Positions 7,679 to 17,100 of a stretch of DNA of 64,000 nt are shown here, piece by piece (position 1 is the first letter of the stretch; each line of letters opens with the position of its first letter). Both the position numbers and the translations under genes were made by a program. Source of the stretch: an uncultured Ectothiorhodospiraceae bacterium (GTDB lineage Bacteria; Pseudomonadota; Gammaproteobacteria; XJ16; Halofilaceae); the NCBI GenBank assembly GCA_913055615.1, contig CAJXKK010000008.1:1-64000 (forward strand), in the 5' to 3' direction. The notes beneath the pieces were generated by a model. The model did no database searches, was not told the DNA's origin, and saw only the letters and a program-made list of their open reading frames with translations.

Positions 7679-8347
7679 ATGTGGCGACTGAATCCTGATC
7701 GGTGTCGGGGAGCGGCGCGCCGGTTGCTGCCTCTATTGGCGCTGTTGGTCCTGACCGGCCCGTCCTCCGCGGACGCCGGCGGGAATGGTTCGAAGACCAT
7801 CGCGATGATCGGTGCGGGCGACATGGGGCAGGCGCTCGGCAACCTGTGGGCCTCGGCCGGCTATCACATTATCTTCGCGACCCGGAATCCGGATGAACTC
7901 GACGAGGTGGTCGAAGGCGCCGGTCACGGCGCCGAAGCCGCGTCGGTCGGTGAAGCGGTCGCACGCGCGGACATCATCACATTGGCTGTTCCCTATAAGG
8001 CCGAACCTTCGATTGCGGAAAAGTACGGTGACGCCATGAAGGGCAAGGTACTCGTCAATGTCGACAACGCGCTCGAATATCGCGACGGCGAGATCGCCCA
8101 AGAGGCCGAGGCCGTGGGTGAGGCCATCTATTCCGCGCGACTGTTCGAAGGCACGCGTTTCATCCGGGCATTCAACCTCAAAGCCGCCTATAGCTTCCCC
8201 GATCCCGGTGAGGTGGAGTCCGCGCATTTCCGGATGCCGTGGACGACCAACGACGAGTCCGTGCGCCCGATCGCCGAAAAGCTGATCCGCGCGACCGGCG
8301 GTACGCCGGTGTATGAGGGCGGCCTGGAGAATGCACGCGAATACTGA
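7679..8347 (+). CDS. Secreted NADP/F420-type oxidoreductase-like dinucleotide-binding protein
   Basis: A 222-residue protein of the NADP-dependent F420 reductase fold. After an N-terminal MWRLNPDRCRGAARR and a hydrophobic run LLPLLALLVLTGPSSADA that looks like a signal peptide, the Rossmann motif IGAGDMGQALGNLWASAG appears. It is followed by ATRNPDEL and LAVPYKAEP, as in the family. The ATG at 7679 is preferred because it begins the signal peptide; the upstream GTG at 7613 would bury it. Cofactor binding outside the cytoplasm would be unusual, so the hydrophobic segment may instead be a membrane anchor. The substrate is unknown. TATACT at 7644-7649 could be its -10 element. Confidence 0.65.
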   Translation: MWRLNPDRCRGAARRLLPLLALLVLTGPSSADAGGNGSKTIAMIGAGDMGQALGNLWASAGYHIIFATRNPDELDEVVEGAGHGAEAASVGEAVARADIITLAVPYKAEPSIAEKYGDAMKGKVLVNVDNALEYRDGEIAQEAEAVGEAIYSARLFEGTRFIRAFNLKAAYSFPDPGEVESAHFRMPWTTNDESVRPIAEKLIRATGGTPVYEGGLENAREY

Positions 8348-8390
8348 CCGCTCCCTGGTCAACGCTGCCGCGCACGCTGGAGGCTCGTGG

Positions 8391-8747
8391 ATGAGCGAGG
8401 TCGAGCTGGAAGGGATCAATGCCATCACGCTGTTTACCACAGACATGCAGCGCGCTGTGCGCTTTTATCACACACTGGGGTTCACGTTGCGGTACGGCGG
8501 TGAAGCGGCGGCGTTCACCAGTTTCCACGTCGGGGAGGGCTTCCTGAATCTCATGCCGGGCGATCCCCCGGCCAAATTGTGGGGCCGAACGATCATCCAC
8601 GTTTCCGATGTCGATGACATGTATGCCCGTGTCCGGGCGGCGGGGATAACGACCGAGACCGAGCCCGCCGATGCGGCCTGGGGCGAACGCTATTTTCACG
8701 TGCGTGATCCGGACGGCCATGAACTGAGCTTCGCCCGCCCGCTGTAG
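8391..8747 (+). CDS. VOC-family (glyoxalase/dioxygenase fold) protein
   Basis: A 118-residue protein with the beta-alpha-beta-beta-beta pattern of the vicinal oxygen chelate fold. It shows LEGINAITLFTTDMQRAVRF, YHTLGF, then TIIHVSDVDDMYARV and FHVRDPDGHELSFARPL. The DPDGHELSFA ending supplies the usual metal-ligand Glu. Family members include glyoxalase I, fosfomycin-resistance enzymes and extradiol dioxygenases; nothing here selects among them. It begins 43 bases after the secreted oxidoreductase gene and is probably cotranscribed. Confidence 0.75.
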   Translation: MSEVELEGINAITLFTTDMQRAVRFYHTLGFTLRYGGEAAAFTSFHVGEGFLNLMPGDPPAKLWGRTIIHVSDVDDMYARVRAAGITTETEPADAAWGERYFHVRDPDGHELSFARPL

Positions 8748-9138
8748 TCGGCTTCTTCGGCGCAGCGAGAAACCGGGGCTACGGAGACGTCCCAATCAGA
8801 TTCGTGGTCTTTCCCTTATCGTTCCGTCCCCGGAATTCCCGACGGCGGACATGTCACGGAGTGAGGTCCGCAAGTCCCTGATGCCCACGGCGTCATTGCG
8901 AACGAAGTGAAGCAATCCAGAGCCAGCATCACGGGCCAACCATGCGTAGCGCCGCACGGAGTCCGGCGAGACCTCCGCGGCCCTGTATCCGGAGGACTGC
9001 GTGTAACGCCCGACAGGCACTCAGGCCCGGGGTTGCCGTGTCGCCGCTCGGCTTTTTTAATGACCTTCCCGTTTTCCGCCGTCGACTCCCAACGCCGTAG
9101 GGCGGCTTGCGACCGAAGGGAGCCAGCCGGCGATCGAG
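8748..9138. repeat. Intergenic region containing a CATTGCGAACGAAGTGAAGC repeat
   Basis: No convincing gene is seen. At about 8894-8922 the sequence GTCATTGCGAACGAAGTGAA followed by GCAATCCAGAG matches a dispersed intergenic repeat common in many bacteria, here present once. Several short open frames cross the region but have no ribosome site or family resemblance. Confidence 0.5.
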
Positions 9139-9624
9139 CTACGGGCGCACCCGTGCTTCGTGCAGGCACAGCACAGCGGTATGCAGAATCTCCCAGCAAT
9201 ACGCCTGCTCCTGTGCGGACAACTCGACCTCGTCGTCATCCGAATCGAACAGCACGTCGTAGACGTACTGCATTACATGCGGCTCCGGTGATTCGGCGAC
9301 GAGATCCGCGTAATTGCCTGATTCGGGGCGTGCCCCCTGCACCCGCTGGATCATCGGGGCGCGCACCGCCCGGAGGCCGGGGCGGGCTCGCAGGAATGCC
9401 TCGATCAGGACGTGGAAGGCATACAGGCCGACGCCGGCCGCGTCTTCGCGCAGGTTATCGAGAAGGTACTTGTATACGTATCGGCACAGCGCCTTCTGGG
9501 CTTTCCCGTGCCGCTTCTGCATGGATTCCACATTGCGTGGGCCCGACGCGCCGACCGCGCGCCAGGTGGCGTCCATATGTTCCGCCGAGACATATGTGGT
9601 CGCATCACCCGAAGAAGCAGCCAT
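9139..9624 (-). CDS. Hypothetical protein, 161 residues
   Basis: I do not recognise a family. The product is soluble, mostly helical in look, with an aromatic-rich central part (KALCRYVYKYLLDNLREDAA) and an acidic stretch (FDSDDDEVELS) near residue 130. Codon use matches the neighbouring genes. It lies 40 bases upstream of a PIN toxin gene on the same strand and at the edge of the toxin/defence island. Confidence 0.5.
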   Translation of the reverse strand: MAASSGDATTYVSAEHMDATWRAVGASGPRNVESMQKRHGKAQKALCRYVYKYLLDNLREDAAGVGLYAFHVLIEAFLRARPGLRAVRAPMIQRVQGARPESGNYADLVAESPEPHVMQYVYDVLFDSDDDEVELSAQEQAYCWEILHTAVLCLHEARVRP

Positions 9625-9664
9625 AACGATCCTCGTCCACTACCCGCAGTGTCTGCTCAGCCGG

Positions 9665-10051
9665 CTATAAGCGGGGTTCGCTGACGGTTGCGAATACGGT
9701 CGCCAAGGCGTCATCCAGGGTCAGCAATCGGTACGAAGACTCCAGGGCAGTTGCGGCGATGGTGGCGTCGGGCAGCTTGATCCGGTGGTTCCGGCGCAAG
9801 GCGATGGTGCGATCCTCGATGGCGTGAGTCAGTCCTATATACGTCATGGTGGCCAGGGTCGATTCGATGGCGGCACCCTCGTCGTCGGTCAAGTCGGGGT
9901 AACCCATCAGTTCCATGCGTGTAATCGCACTGTATGCCAGTGGTGTATCGTCGCCGATGGACCGGAGCATTTCCACGGCGGGAGTGAGCTCCTTCAGCAC
10001 GCCGATGACGACATTGGTATCCAGCAGGTAGCCCCGGAGTTCACCAGTCAT
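9665..10051 (-). CDS. PIN-domain ribonuclease toxin (VapC-like)
   Basis: A 128-residue PIN domain. The first acidic residue is in GYLLDTNVVIGVL near position 9. The conserved middle glutamate is in SAITRMELMGYP, and the last acidic cluster is KLPDATIAATALE followed by LLTLDDALA. Such proteins are Mg-dependent RNases that cut tRNA or mRNA and act as toxins. The ATG at 10051 is chosen because it overlaps the stop of the upstream antitoxin-like gene, the usual coupling in these pairs. Confidence 0.85.
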   Translation of the reverse strand: MTGELRGYLLDTNVVIGVLKELTPAVEMLRSIGDDTPLAYSAITRMELMGYPDLTDDEGAAIESTLATMTYIGLTHAIEDRTIALRRNHRIKLPDATIAATALESSYRLLTLDDALATVFATVSEPRL

Positions 10052-10268
10052 CGCGGAGGCTTCGCTGGATGTGTACTGGATCCTCATTCAGGTTCGGCGA
10101 GCCCTTGAGCCGGCCGACATGGTGCATGAGCGATGCCCGTTGACCACTGTCGGCGCGGTAGCGGCTGTTGAGCCAGCCGATGAAGTCGAGTACCTCTTCC
10201 TGCTTTTCCGGTGGGAGCTGCTCGAAGTCGCGCCGGAAACGTTCGCTTACATTCATCAGATTCTCCAT
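10041..10268 (-). CDS. Antitoxin-like protein paired with the PIN toxin
   Basis: A short protein (MENLMNVSERFRRDFEQLPP then EKQEEVLDFIGWL) of about 75 residues. The PPEKQEEVLDFIxxL helix is typical of DUF2281-type antitoxins. The C-terminal part is basic and polar, as expected for a segment that wraps the toxin. The gene ends 11 bases inside the toxin gene. The start is either the ATG at 10268 or the ATG at 10256. Confidence 0.7.
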   Translation of the reverse strand: MENLMNVSERFRRDFEQLPPEKQEEVLDFIGWLNSRYRADSGQRASLMHHVGRLKGSPNLNEDPVHIQRSLRDDW

Positions 10269-10503
10269 CGGGCTACCGCGACTGGGGCCCAGCGCTACGC
10301 GGCGGCGTATACCCCATTGTATCGACTCTGGGTGCTCCTCGCTGCTTACCGCACCTATACCGCCGCAGGGCGCATCATCGCAGGTCCACCTCACCCCACA
10401 ACGGGAGCACGGAAGTCACGGATTGACGTGTGCCGTAGCGAGCGCGGAAAGACGCCACTGTGGTACGCGCGCAGTAGGTACATGGTTTCCCGGAGTGACA
10501 AAC

Positions 10504-10716
10504 TCACGCATAAAACAGTCGTCCACGTGGCTCGGGCACAGGCCGGCCCAACTCCTCCGCGGTTTCGATCCACTTTTGAATGATTTGCTGGGCGTTCACG
10601 ACGGCGGCCTCATACGTCTGGCCATCCGCCATGCAGCCGGGCAGCTCGGGGACCTCGACCAGGAAGGTCTGATCGTCGTCGCTCCAGTAGATGATCAGCT
10701 GATAGCGGAGCGACAT
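10504..10716 (-). CDS. HicB-family antitoxin
   Basis: A 70-residue protein beginning MSLRYQLIIYWSDDDQTFLV, with EVPELPGCMADGQTYEAAVV and NAQQIIQKWIETAEELGRPVPEP. This is the degenerate RNase-H-like fold of HicB. No DNA-binding tail follows, which is normal for the short form. The partner hicA lies immediately upstream but is frameshifted, so the antitoxin may now be orphaned. Confidence 0.85.
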   Translation of the reverse strand: MSLRYQLIIYWSDDDQTFLVEVPELPGCMADGQTYEAAVVNAQQIIQKWIETAEELGRPVPEPRGRLFYA

Positions 10717-10917
10717 CGTTGCCTCCAAAACGGTACTTCGCGACCATGTTGCGGACCTGCCGGATTTGGTAGCGCTGGGTCCTGCCGCCTTTTGGGTAGC
10801 AGATTCAGGATTTCGACTACTCCTTTGGTGAAGCTCCGGTGACTGCTCCTGATCCTCTTCGAAAATCCGAGCTGGGTCAAAAGCCGGCGGAGGTCAGAGG
10901 GGGCGGTTTCAGGACGT
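10700..10917 (-). pseudogene. HicA-family mRNA interferase gene, frameshifted
   Basis: One frame gives SDLRRLLTQLGFSKRIRSSH and RSFTKGVVEILNLLPK, the first two thirds of a HicA double-stranded-RNA-binding fold including the catalytic His (SSHR). The rest, GGRTQRYQIRQVRNMVAKYR, is in the next frame. The switch is at CCCAAAAGG (about 10787-10795 on this strand), where one extra A breaks the frame. Removing that base restores a HicA sequence overlapping the hicB start. It may be true decay, a phase-variable A tract, or a sequencing error. No good ATG is seen at the 5' end; TTG at 10880 or a codon further upstream is possible. Confidence 0.75.
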
Positions 10918-11056
10918 TACCGGAGCCAGGATATCGTATCTACGGCCCGTTGAGTGAGCATCCGCCGGGGTGGACCACAAGGTAGACCCCAGCGGCTCTC
11001 GTTTCCGGCGGTATACCCGGGACGGTTTCTCGAACTCGCCCAGTGTAGCGCGTTAC

Positions 11057-11332
11057 TTACCCTGCTTTTCGCGACGGGGCGCCAGGCGCGGGAGCGCCAC
11101 GCAACAGGCCTTCGGTGCTCAAGTCCTCGTCGAGGTCCGGCCAGTGAATTCCGTAGCCCCCACCCGAGATCTGCCAGTTGGCCAGGTCGGATCTCGAAGC
11201 CCGTGCCAGTCGGGGATACCATTCGATCGGCACGGAGATTTGGCGGCCATCCTTTAGACCGACGATCAGCGAATCCGCCGAACATTCGACCGTGTCCACG
11301 CCCTCGTCTGCGTTAACTGCCAAAGTACCCAT
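11057..11332 (-). CDS. DUF2442-family protein
   Basis: A 91-residue protein with VECSADSLIVGLKDGRQISV, PIEWYPRLARASRSDLANW and GYGIHWPDLDEDLSTEGLL. The D-G-R-x-I-x-V-P-x-x-W-x-P-R-L and IHWPxLDEDLSxxGLL blocks are the DUF2442 signature. Members are often the second gene of a pair with a DUF4160 protein and behave like an antitoxin; no DUF4160 gene is seen here. The ATG at 11332 is chosen over one eight codons earlier. Confidence 0.8.
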   Translation of the reverse strand: MGTLAVNADEGVDTVECSADSLIVGLKDGRQISVPIEWYPRLARASRSDLANWQISGGGYGIHWPDLDEDLSTEGLLRGAPAPGAPSRKAG

Positions 11333-11385
11333 TCCAGGCCTCCAGAAGCCTGTCATGATGCGATTCTAGAATGTTCCGGCACCGC

Positions 11386-14181
11386 TTATTCCACCGGCTC
11401 GGAAACACCCGCATGCTTCGTGACGATGTCCTGCACTTCGCTCGGCTCGAACGCGACGTCCCACGCCCAGCGCCCGAAGCCCCCTGACGCATTGATGGCT
11501 TTGACCCATTCGTCCAGGGCGTCGCGCTTGGCGCGGTTCTGGGGGCTGTCGGTGCCCTTGATCTCGAGCGCCAGGAGTGTGCCGCCGGACAGGCGGACAA
11601 GGAAGTCCGGGGTGTAGCGGCGCCGGGAGCCCGCCCACATGTAATAGATCTGGAACCCGAGATGGTCGTTCTTGGCATAGGCCTCGACCTCGTCGCGGGT
11701 TTCGAGGACATTCGCCGCATGCCCCTCCCATGACGAGTCGCCCACCAGATGACTGATATGCGACTTGCTGGTGGGGAAGCAGGGCTTGGTGGTGTACCAG
11801 GTCCGCATCTGGCCGGTTGCGCCGATCGGATTCTCTTCGTCGAATATCGGCGTCAGGCGCTCGGCGTTCTGCTCGGTCACATGGCTCAGGACATGCTGAA
11901 CCACGAGGTCGATATTGAGGGCGATGAGGATACGCCGGCGGAGCGGGTCCGAGTGGAACAGGGACGGGATCTCCAGATGCCTGGATCGCAGGAATGTCTC
12001 GACGATCCTGACCAGCTGCGCCGCCAGATACTCGTTCGTGCCCGAAAATCCATGGCTCATTTGCGCGAAAGCCTTGCGCACGGCCTGAAAGACAAGCCGC
12101 TGCAGTCGGAACTCGTCGGGGAGTTTTTCCAGATCGATTTCCGTAACCTTGCCCATATCGGCCGCGCCGCCGAGCGCCGGGGCGAGGTCGGCGCTGATCG
12201 GTGTGCTTGCAGGGTCAAGGACCAGCGTCGGCACCTGGGCCCAGTCGATCGTCAGCTGCGGTCTGACCACCGTCTCGACACGCAGGACGTTCGGCCACTT
12301 GATCTCGAGGTGGAGCCGGTCGGGGATGACCTCGATCTGCGTCGTCGGCTTGGGCGGCGGGGGCGCCTCGCCGGCTTCCCCGGTCTCCGAGATGGAAAGA
12401 GGCACCCCGAACACGTTGACGTATTCCGGAAGGAACAGCCCGTCCTCGTCGGTGTCGTAGGAGACCCTGCGCAGGCCGCGCCCCACCACCTGCTCACAGA
12501 GCAGTTGTGAGGTAAACGCGCGCAACCCCATGATGTGGGTCACGTTCTTGGCGTCCCAGCCTTCGGAGAGCATCTGCACCGATATGACATTCTGCAGGTC
12601 CTGCCCGCCCGTGCCGCGCTTGCCCACGTTGTCCACGATCTCACGCAGGAGCTCCTCCTTCTTCAATGCGCGGATCTGCTGGCGGCGCGTTTCCGGGATG
12701 TCCGTGTCCTCGATGATCTCCTTCAGGCGCGCCTCGTAATCCTTGTCGGATGAGGCGGCTTCGCCCAGTTCGGCCTTTTCCAGCACCTTCGAATCGACCC
12801 GCAGCGTCCGCGTCGGGGCGTGCAATTCCGGCCAGTGCGTATCGCCCTGGTTGAAGTAGTGCTCGATGCGCGCCGCGGTCTCCGTACGGTTGCAGACCGT
12901 GAGCATCACGGGCGGCGACACATGCCCCTTCTGGCGCCACTCCGCCGCCGTTTCCCGCCAGTCGGCCCCGAGGAGCGTATAGGCGTCCTGCACCAGCTTC
13001 GGAAGCGCCTCGTGCGGCTGGGCCTTCGTCCGGTTCAGATCCTCGGAGACCGAAGGATCGCGGTAGAGGTGGTAGAGCTTCGAGCGGAGCGTCTTCGCAT
13101 CGGGCAGGGCGTCGTCGCGCACGACGACACGGGGGGTCTTGACCAGCCCGGCCTCGATCGCGTCGTTCAGACCGAAATCCGAAACAATCCACTCGAACAG
13201 CGCGACGTCGGTGCTTTTCTTGCCCGTCGGGGCAAACGGCGTGGCCGACAGGTCGAAACACCGCTGGATGCGCCGGGTCTTGTGGATGCGGTCCAGCCCC
13301 TCGATCCAGCGCGTCGCCTCGTCCAGATCGATGCCCTGTTCGGCCGCCTCCTTCTTGCTGATCTTGACCTCGGGCGGCTTGCGATAGGCGTGGTGGGCCT
13401 CATCGTTGATCACGATGATGTCCTTGTGGGCGGCGAGCTTGCCCAGAACCCGGCGCGTGAAGGCCTCGTCCGACTCAGGCCCCTTCTTGACCACCGAGCG
13501 ATCCGCCTCCTTCAGGGGCATCAGCGTGTGCCAGTTCTCGATCAGCACCTCGGCCTGGTTCAGCTTCTGGCGCAGCGCCTCCGAGGGGCACAGGTTGAAC
13601 TCATCAAAGGTGCTGCCCGCACCGGGGTACAGCACCTGCAGGCGTTCCTTCACCGTCAGACCGGGCGCCACGATGAACACGGCGCGGCTGAAATCCTTGT
13701 TGCGCTTCGGGTAGGTCAGGGCGTTGAGCACCTGCCAGGTGATGATCATCGCCATCACCAGGGTCTTGCCGGCCCCGGTCGCCATCTTGTTGCAGAGCCG
13801 TTGCCACGCACCGCCGTCGCCGGGGATCGCGATGCCCTGCTTGTAGGCCTCCGCGCCCTCGACCCACCAGATCAGCGTCTCGATCGCCTCGAGCTGGCAG
13901 AAATAGAAGGGATGCTGCCGCGCCTCCGGGTCGTACCAGTGGTCCAGCAGTCTGCGCGTGACGATCGTGACCCCGGGCCAGCCCGCCTCGCGCCACGCGG
14001 CGACGCGATCCCGGATCGTGTTGACCAGATCGAGCACGTGGACACGCTTGGTGTTGGTGCGTGCGTCGAACACCTCATAACTCGCCGGCCGGCGCTCGGG
14101 TTTGATCTCCAGCTTACCGCCCGCGCCGTCGATCCAGTGCTGCTCGGGACGCTCCGAGGGTTTGTTGATGATCAGCGACAT
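11386..14181 (-). CDS. Type III-like restriction endonuclease, helicase/nuclease subunit (Res)
   Basis: A 931-residue protein. The SF2 helicase core has Walker A at about 133-141 (MATGAGKTLVM), Walker B DEAH at about 259-262 (VINDEAHHAYRKP), a DLSATPFAP motif III-like segment, and motif VI near QVVGRGLRRV. The C-terminal part holds a PD-(D/E)xK nuclease: PDFLVRL then LALEIKG near residue 880. It needs the Mod subunit for site recognition and uses ATP to translocate before cutting. The ATG at 14181 follows the mod stop by 4 bases and begins MSLIINKPSE; upstream in-frame residues would overlap mod and are ignored. It works with the next gene as a defence system against unmodified DNA. Confidence 0.9.
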   Translation of the reverse strand: MSLIINKPSERPEQHWIDGAGGKLEIKPERRPASYEVFDARTNTKRVHVLDLVNTIRDRVAAWREAGWPGVTIVTRRLLDHWYDPEARQHPFYFCQLEAIETLIWWVEGAEAYKQGIAIPGDGGAWQRLCNKMATGAGKTLVMAMIITWQVLNALTYPKRNKDFSRAVFIVAPGLTVKERLQVLYPGAGSTFDEFNLCPSEALRQKLNQAEVLIENWHTLMPLKEADRSVVKKGPESDEAFTRRVLGKLAAHKDIIVINDEAHHAYRKPPEVKISKKEAAEQGIDLDEATRWIEGLDRIHKTRRIQRCFDLSATPFAPTGKKSTDVALFEWIVSDFGLNDAIEAGLVKTPRVVVRDDALPDAKTLRSKLYHLYRDPSVSEDLNRTKAQPHEALPKLVQDAYTLLGADWRETAAEWRQKGHVSPPVMLTVCNRTETAARIEHYFNQGDTHWPELHAPTRTLRVDSKVLEKAELGEAASSDKDYEARLKEIIEDTDIPETRRQQIRALKKEELLREIVDNVGKRGTGGQDLQNVISVQMLSEGWDAKNVTHIMGLRAFTSQLLCEQVVGRGLRRVSYDTDEDGLFLPEYVNVFGVPLSISETGEAGEAPPPPKPTTQIEVIPDRLHLEIKWPNVLRVETVVRPQLTIDWAQVPTLVLDPASTPISADLAPALGGAADMGKVTEIDLEKLPDEFRLQRLVFQAVRKAFAQMSHGFSGTNEYLAAQLVRIVETFLRSRHLEIPSLFHSDPLRRRILIALNIDLVVQHVLSHVTEQNAERLTPIFDEENPIGATGQMRTWYTTKPCFPTSKSHISHLVGDSSWEGHAANVLETRDEVEAYAKNDHLGFQIYYMWAGSRRRYTPDFLVRLSGGTLLALEIKGTDSPQNRAKRDALDEWVKAINASGGFGRWAWDVAFEPSEVQDIVTKHAGVSEPVE

Positions 14182-14185
14182 GGGC

Positions 14186-17100
14186 TCAGTCCTCGAGCGG
14201 CATGATCTTGAGCGACTCGATCCCGCGGTCGTCCACGATCTTGACGGCAACCCGCCCATTGTCGCCCGCCTCGAAGGGCAGCGAGACGGTGCCGTGGAAC
14301 TGCTCCAGCAGGTCCTCGTCCAGCTCGGCGCGGACCGTCTTGCGCAGGCGGTTCCAGCCGCCCTTCGCGTCCGCCATCGGGAAGAACACCTGATGCGGCA
14401 TCAGTGACCGCTGGTCGTAGTCGGTATCCAGCGACCACATCGCGATCTGCTTCTTGCCGCCGGAGACGAGATCGCCCGCCTTCGGGTCGAAGTAGTCGAA
14501 GCCGTTGACCTCGACCTCCCACATCCCGTCCTCGCGCCTGCGCAGGTCGACATCCGGCTGGCCCATCAGCCAGAAGGACTCGTTCGAGGCGCGCTTCTTC
14601 CGGAGGTCCTCGGTCAACAGGTCCGTGTTCATCTGCGTCTTGAGCAGCGTCACGCCCGGCCAGTTCACCTCGTCGATATCCTTCGCGGCCTCCGGATCGA
14701 AGGTGAACGCGCAGAACAGGATGAATTGGGGCGAGGGGCGCAGGGTCTGGGCCTCGTCCAGGGCCATTTCCACCTGCCGCTGCTCCAGGGCCGCATGCTC
14801 GGGGCCGAAACTGACGACGACGCGCTCGCCGGTCTCGGCCACCGATCCGCTGGCGTGGATATGTTTCAGCCCCGGCAGCGTCTCGAACTCGGCGAACCGC
14901 AGCATCGCGCCGCCCTTGCCGCGCACGCCGGTCTTGAGCAGTTCATCGCGCCACATCGACTGGCGCGAAGTCTCGCCGGAGCGGGCGACCGACTCGTCCG
15001 CCTCCTGCGGCGGGATCTCTTCGTCCAGCGACAGGACGGTCGGCGCCGGCACTGCCTCGACCGAGAAGGGCCCGCTGATGCGCAGCTTGGACTTGTCGAT
15101 GCGCGGCTTGTCGTAGAGGGTTTCCTGCTCGGCGTGGTCCGCGATGGACTCGTCCATGCGGCGCTGCATCGCCTGTCGGGCCGCGTGGAAGGAATCGAAG
15201 GCAGATCGGGCCGACTCGGGCCAACCCTCCGGCCAGTCGAAGGGGACCTCCCATTCGTACAGCGTGTCGCCCTCGGCAAAGTTGACCGGCTTGCCTTTGC
15301 GCACGCCCTGCACGGGCTTGATCGGATCGGGCGGTGCAGCAGTCAGCGCGGCATTCAGGTCATCGAGCGCCGCCTCGATCTTGGGATGATCCTCGTCGTA
15401 GATCGTGTCGATGTCGGGGTTGTTGGCGATGCTCTTCAGCGTGATCCGCGGCACGGTTTCATAGTCGAAGCCGCCCTTGAGCCCTTCATGCGGATAGCGC
15501 AGGGCGTAGTAGTCGAAGCTGGCGGTCATCAGCCGCTGTTTGGCCAGCGTGATCGCTACGCGGGAGGTGTCGCAGGTGATCCAGCGCCGCCCCCATTTCT
15601 CGGCAACAAGGGCCGTGGTGCCCGAGCCGCAGGTAGGATCGAGCACCAGATCGCCGGGATCGGTGCTCATCAGAACGCAGCGCTCGATAATCGAGGCGCT
15701 CGTTTGTACGACGTAGACGATGTCGCTGGCCCCGGCTACATCGGACCAAATATTCGAAATTGGATAGGCGGCGAAGTCGTCAATATACCTAATGTACTCA
15801 ATTGACGACGTCCGCGCTCCAATTCGGTTGGATTTCCGAAGCCTGTCCAACCCTTGATAGCTGGTTTTCCAGTTCGACGTGGCGCCGGAGTCGTAGTCCT
15901 TTCCTTGAAATTTCCACTCTCCGGTAGTGTTCGCTCGCACTCCGCTGGAGATTAGGCTGGTAAGACGGAAAACGCGCCCTTCCGGGATATCCTCCTCGCC
16001 TCGCTTTTGCTTCGCGTTTAGGGCAATCCTTTTTCCGGTAGGCAACTCAACCTGATCGTACCTCTGGCCGCTTCCATGGCCGACACCGACTTCCTTTGTG
16101 CGATAGATTTGCCGATACTTCAGGCTATCGATATCTTTCGCATACCAAAGTATGTAATCGGCAACGTTTGGAATCTTTTCCGTTTCCTGACCACCAGTCT
16201 TTTGAACCGTGATGACGGAGACACGGTTCTCTGGTCCGAAAAGCTCGTTTAGTAAGTCAGCGCAGAGATTTAAGTTTTCATCGCCGATCTGCACGAACAC
16301 CGAGCCGCTCTCGGCAAGCAGTTCCCGCGCCAGCATCAGCCGATCGCGCAGATAGGTGAGGTAGGAGTGGATACCCAGCTCCCACGTGTCCCGAAACGCC
16401 TTGATCATTTCGGGTTCTTGGGTGAGGTCCTCGTCGGATCGGTCTTTAACGTCACGCTTGTTCGTAAACGGCTGGAAGTTCGAGCCGTACTTGATGCCGT
16501 AAGGTGGATCGATGTAAATCGTCTGCACCTTGCCGCCCATGCTTTCCTTGGTCAGGAGCGAGTTCATCACCAGCAGCGAGTCGCCGGCTATCAGCCGGTT
16601 CGACCAGCCCTTTTCATGGTGGTAGAAATCCAGCGCCTGGCGCAGTGGCAGGTTCTCGAACGGCGCCGCGAACAGGTCCGATTGCCGCCACTGGTCGCTC
16701 GCGTCCTTGCCCTTCAACCGTTTCGACGCATTGGCCAGGATCGTGGCCGGATCCACCCGCTCATGGACATGGAGCGAAACGGTGTCGACCTCGAAGCTCG
16801 TCCGTTCCGCCTTCCCGGTCCAGTTGAGATACGGTGCCTGCAGCCGCTTCAGCTCCTGCAGTGCGTCGCGCATCTGGTCCCGATCGCCTGAGGCGAGCGC
16901 GTCGTCGATCAGCTTCTCGATGCCCCCGCGGGCGCTGTCGAAGTTCAGTTCCGGGTCGAGATGCGGGTCGTGGGCCCAGGTGGTCTTGTCGCCATCCGGA
17001 TCGGTGCCCGCATGCACCATCCCCACCTCGGGGTTGTTCACGCGGCTCTCGTCATGCCGGTAGCTCAGCACCTGCGCCGGCCCGTGCGCCTTGCTCGCGG

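Noticed and set aside
12820-14205. Long open frame on the plus strand (461 codons) opposite res
   Set aside because: It lies wholly inside the restriction gene, has Arg/Leu/Gly-rich shadow composition and no family resemblance.
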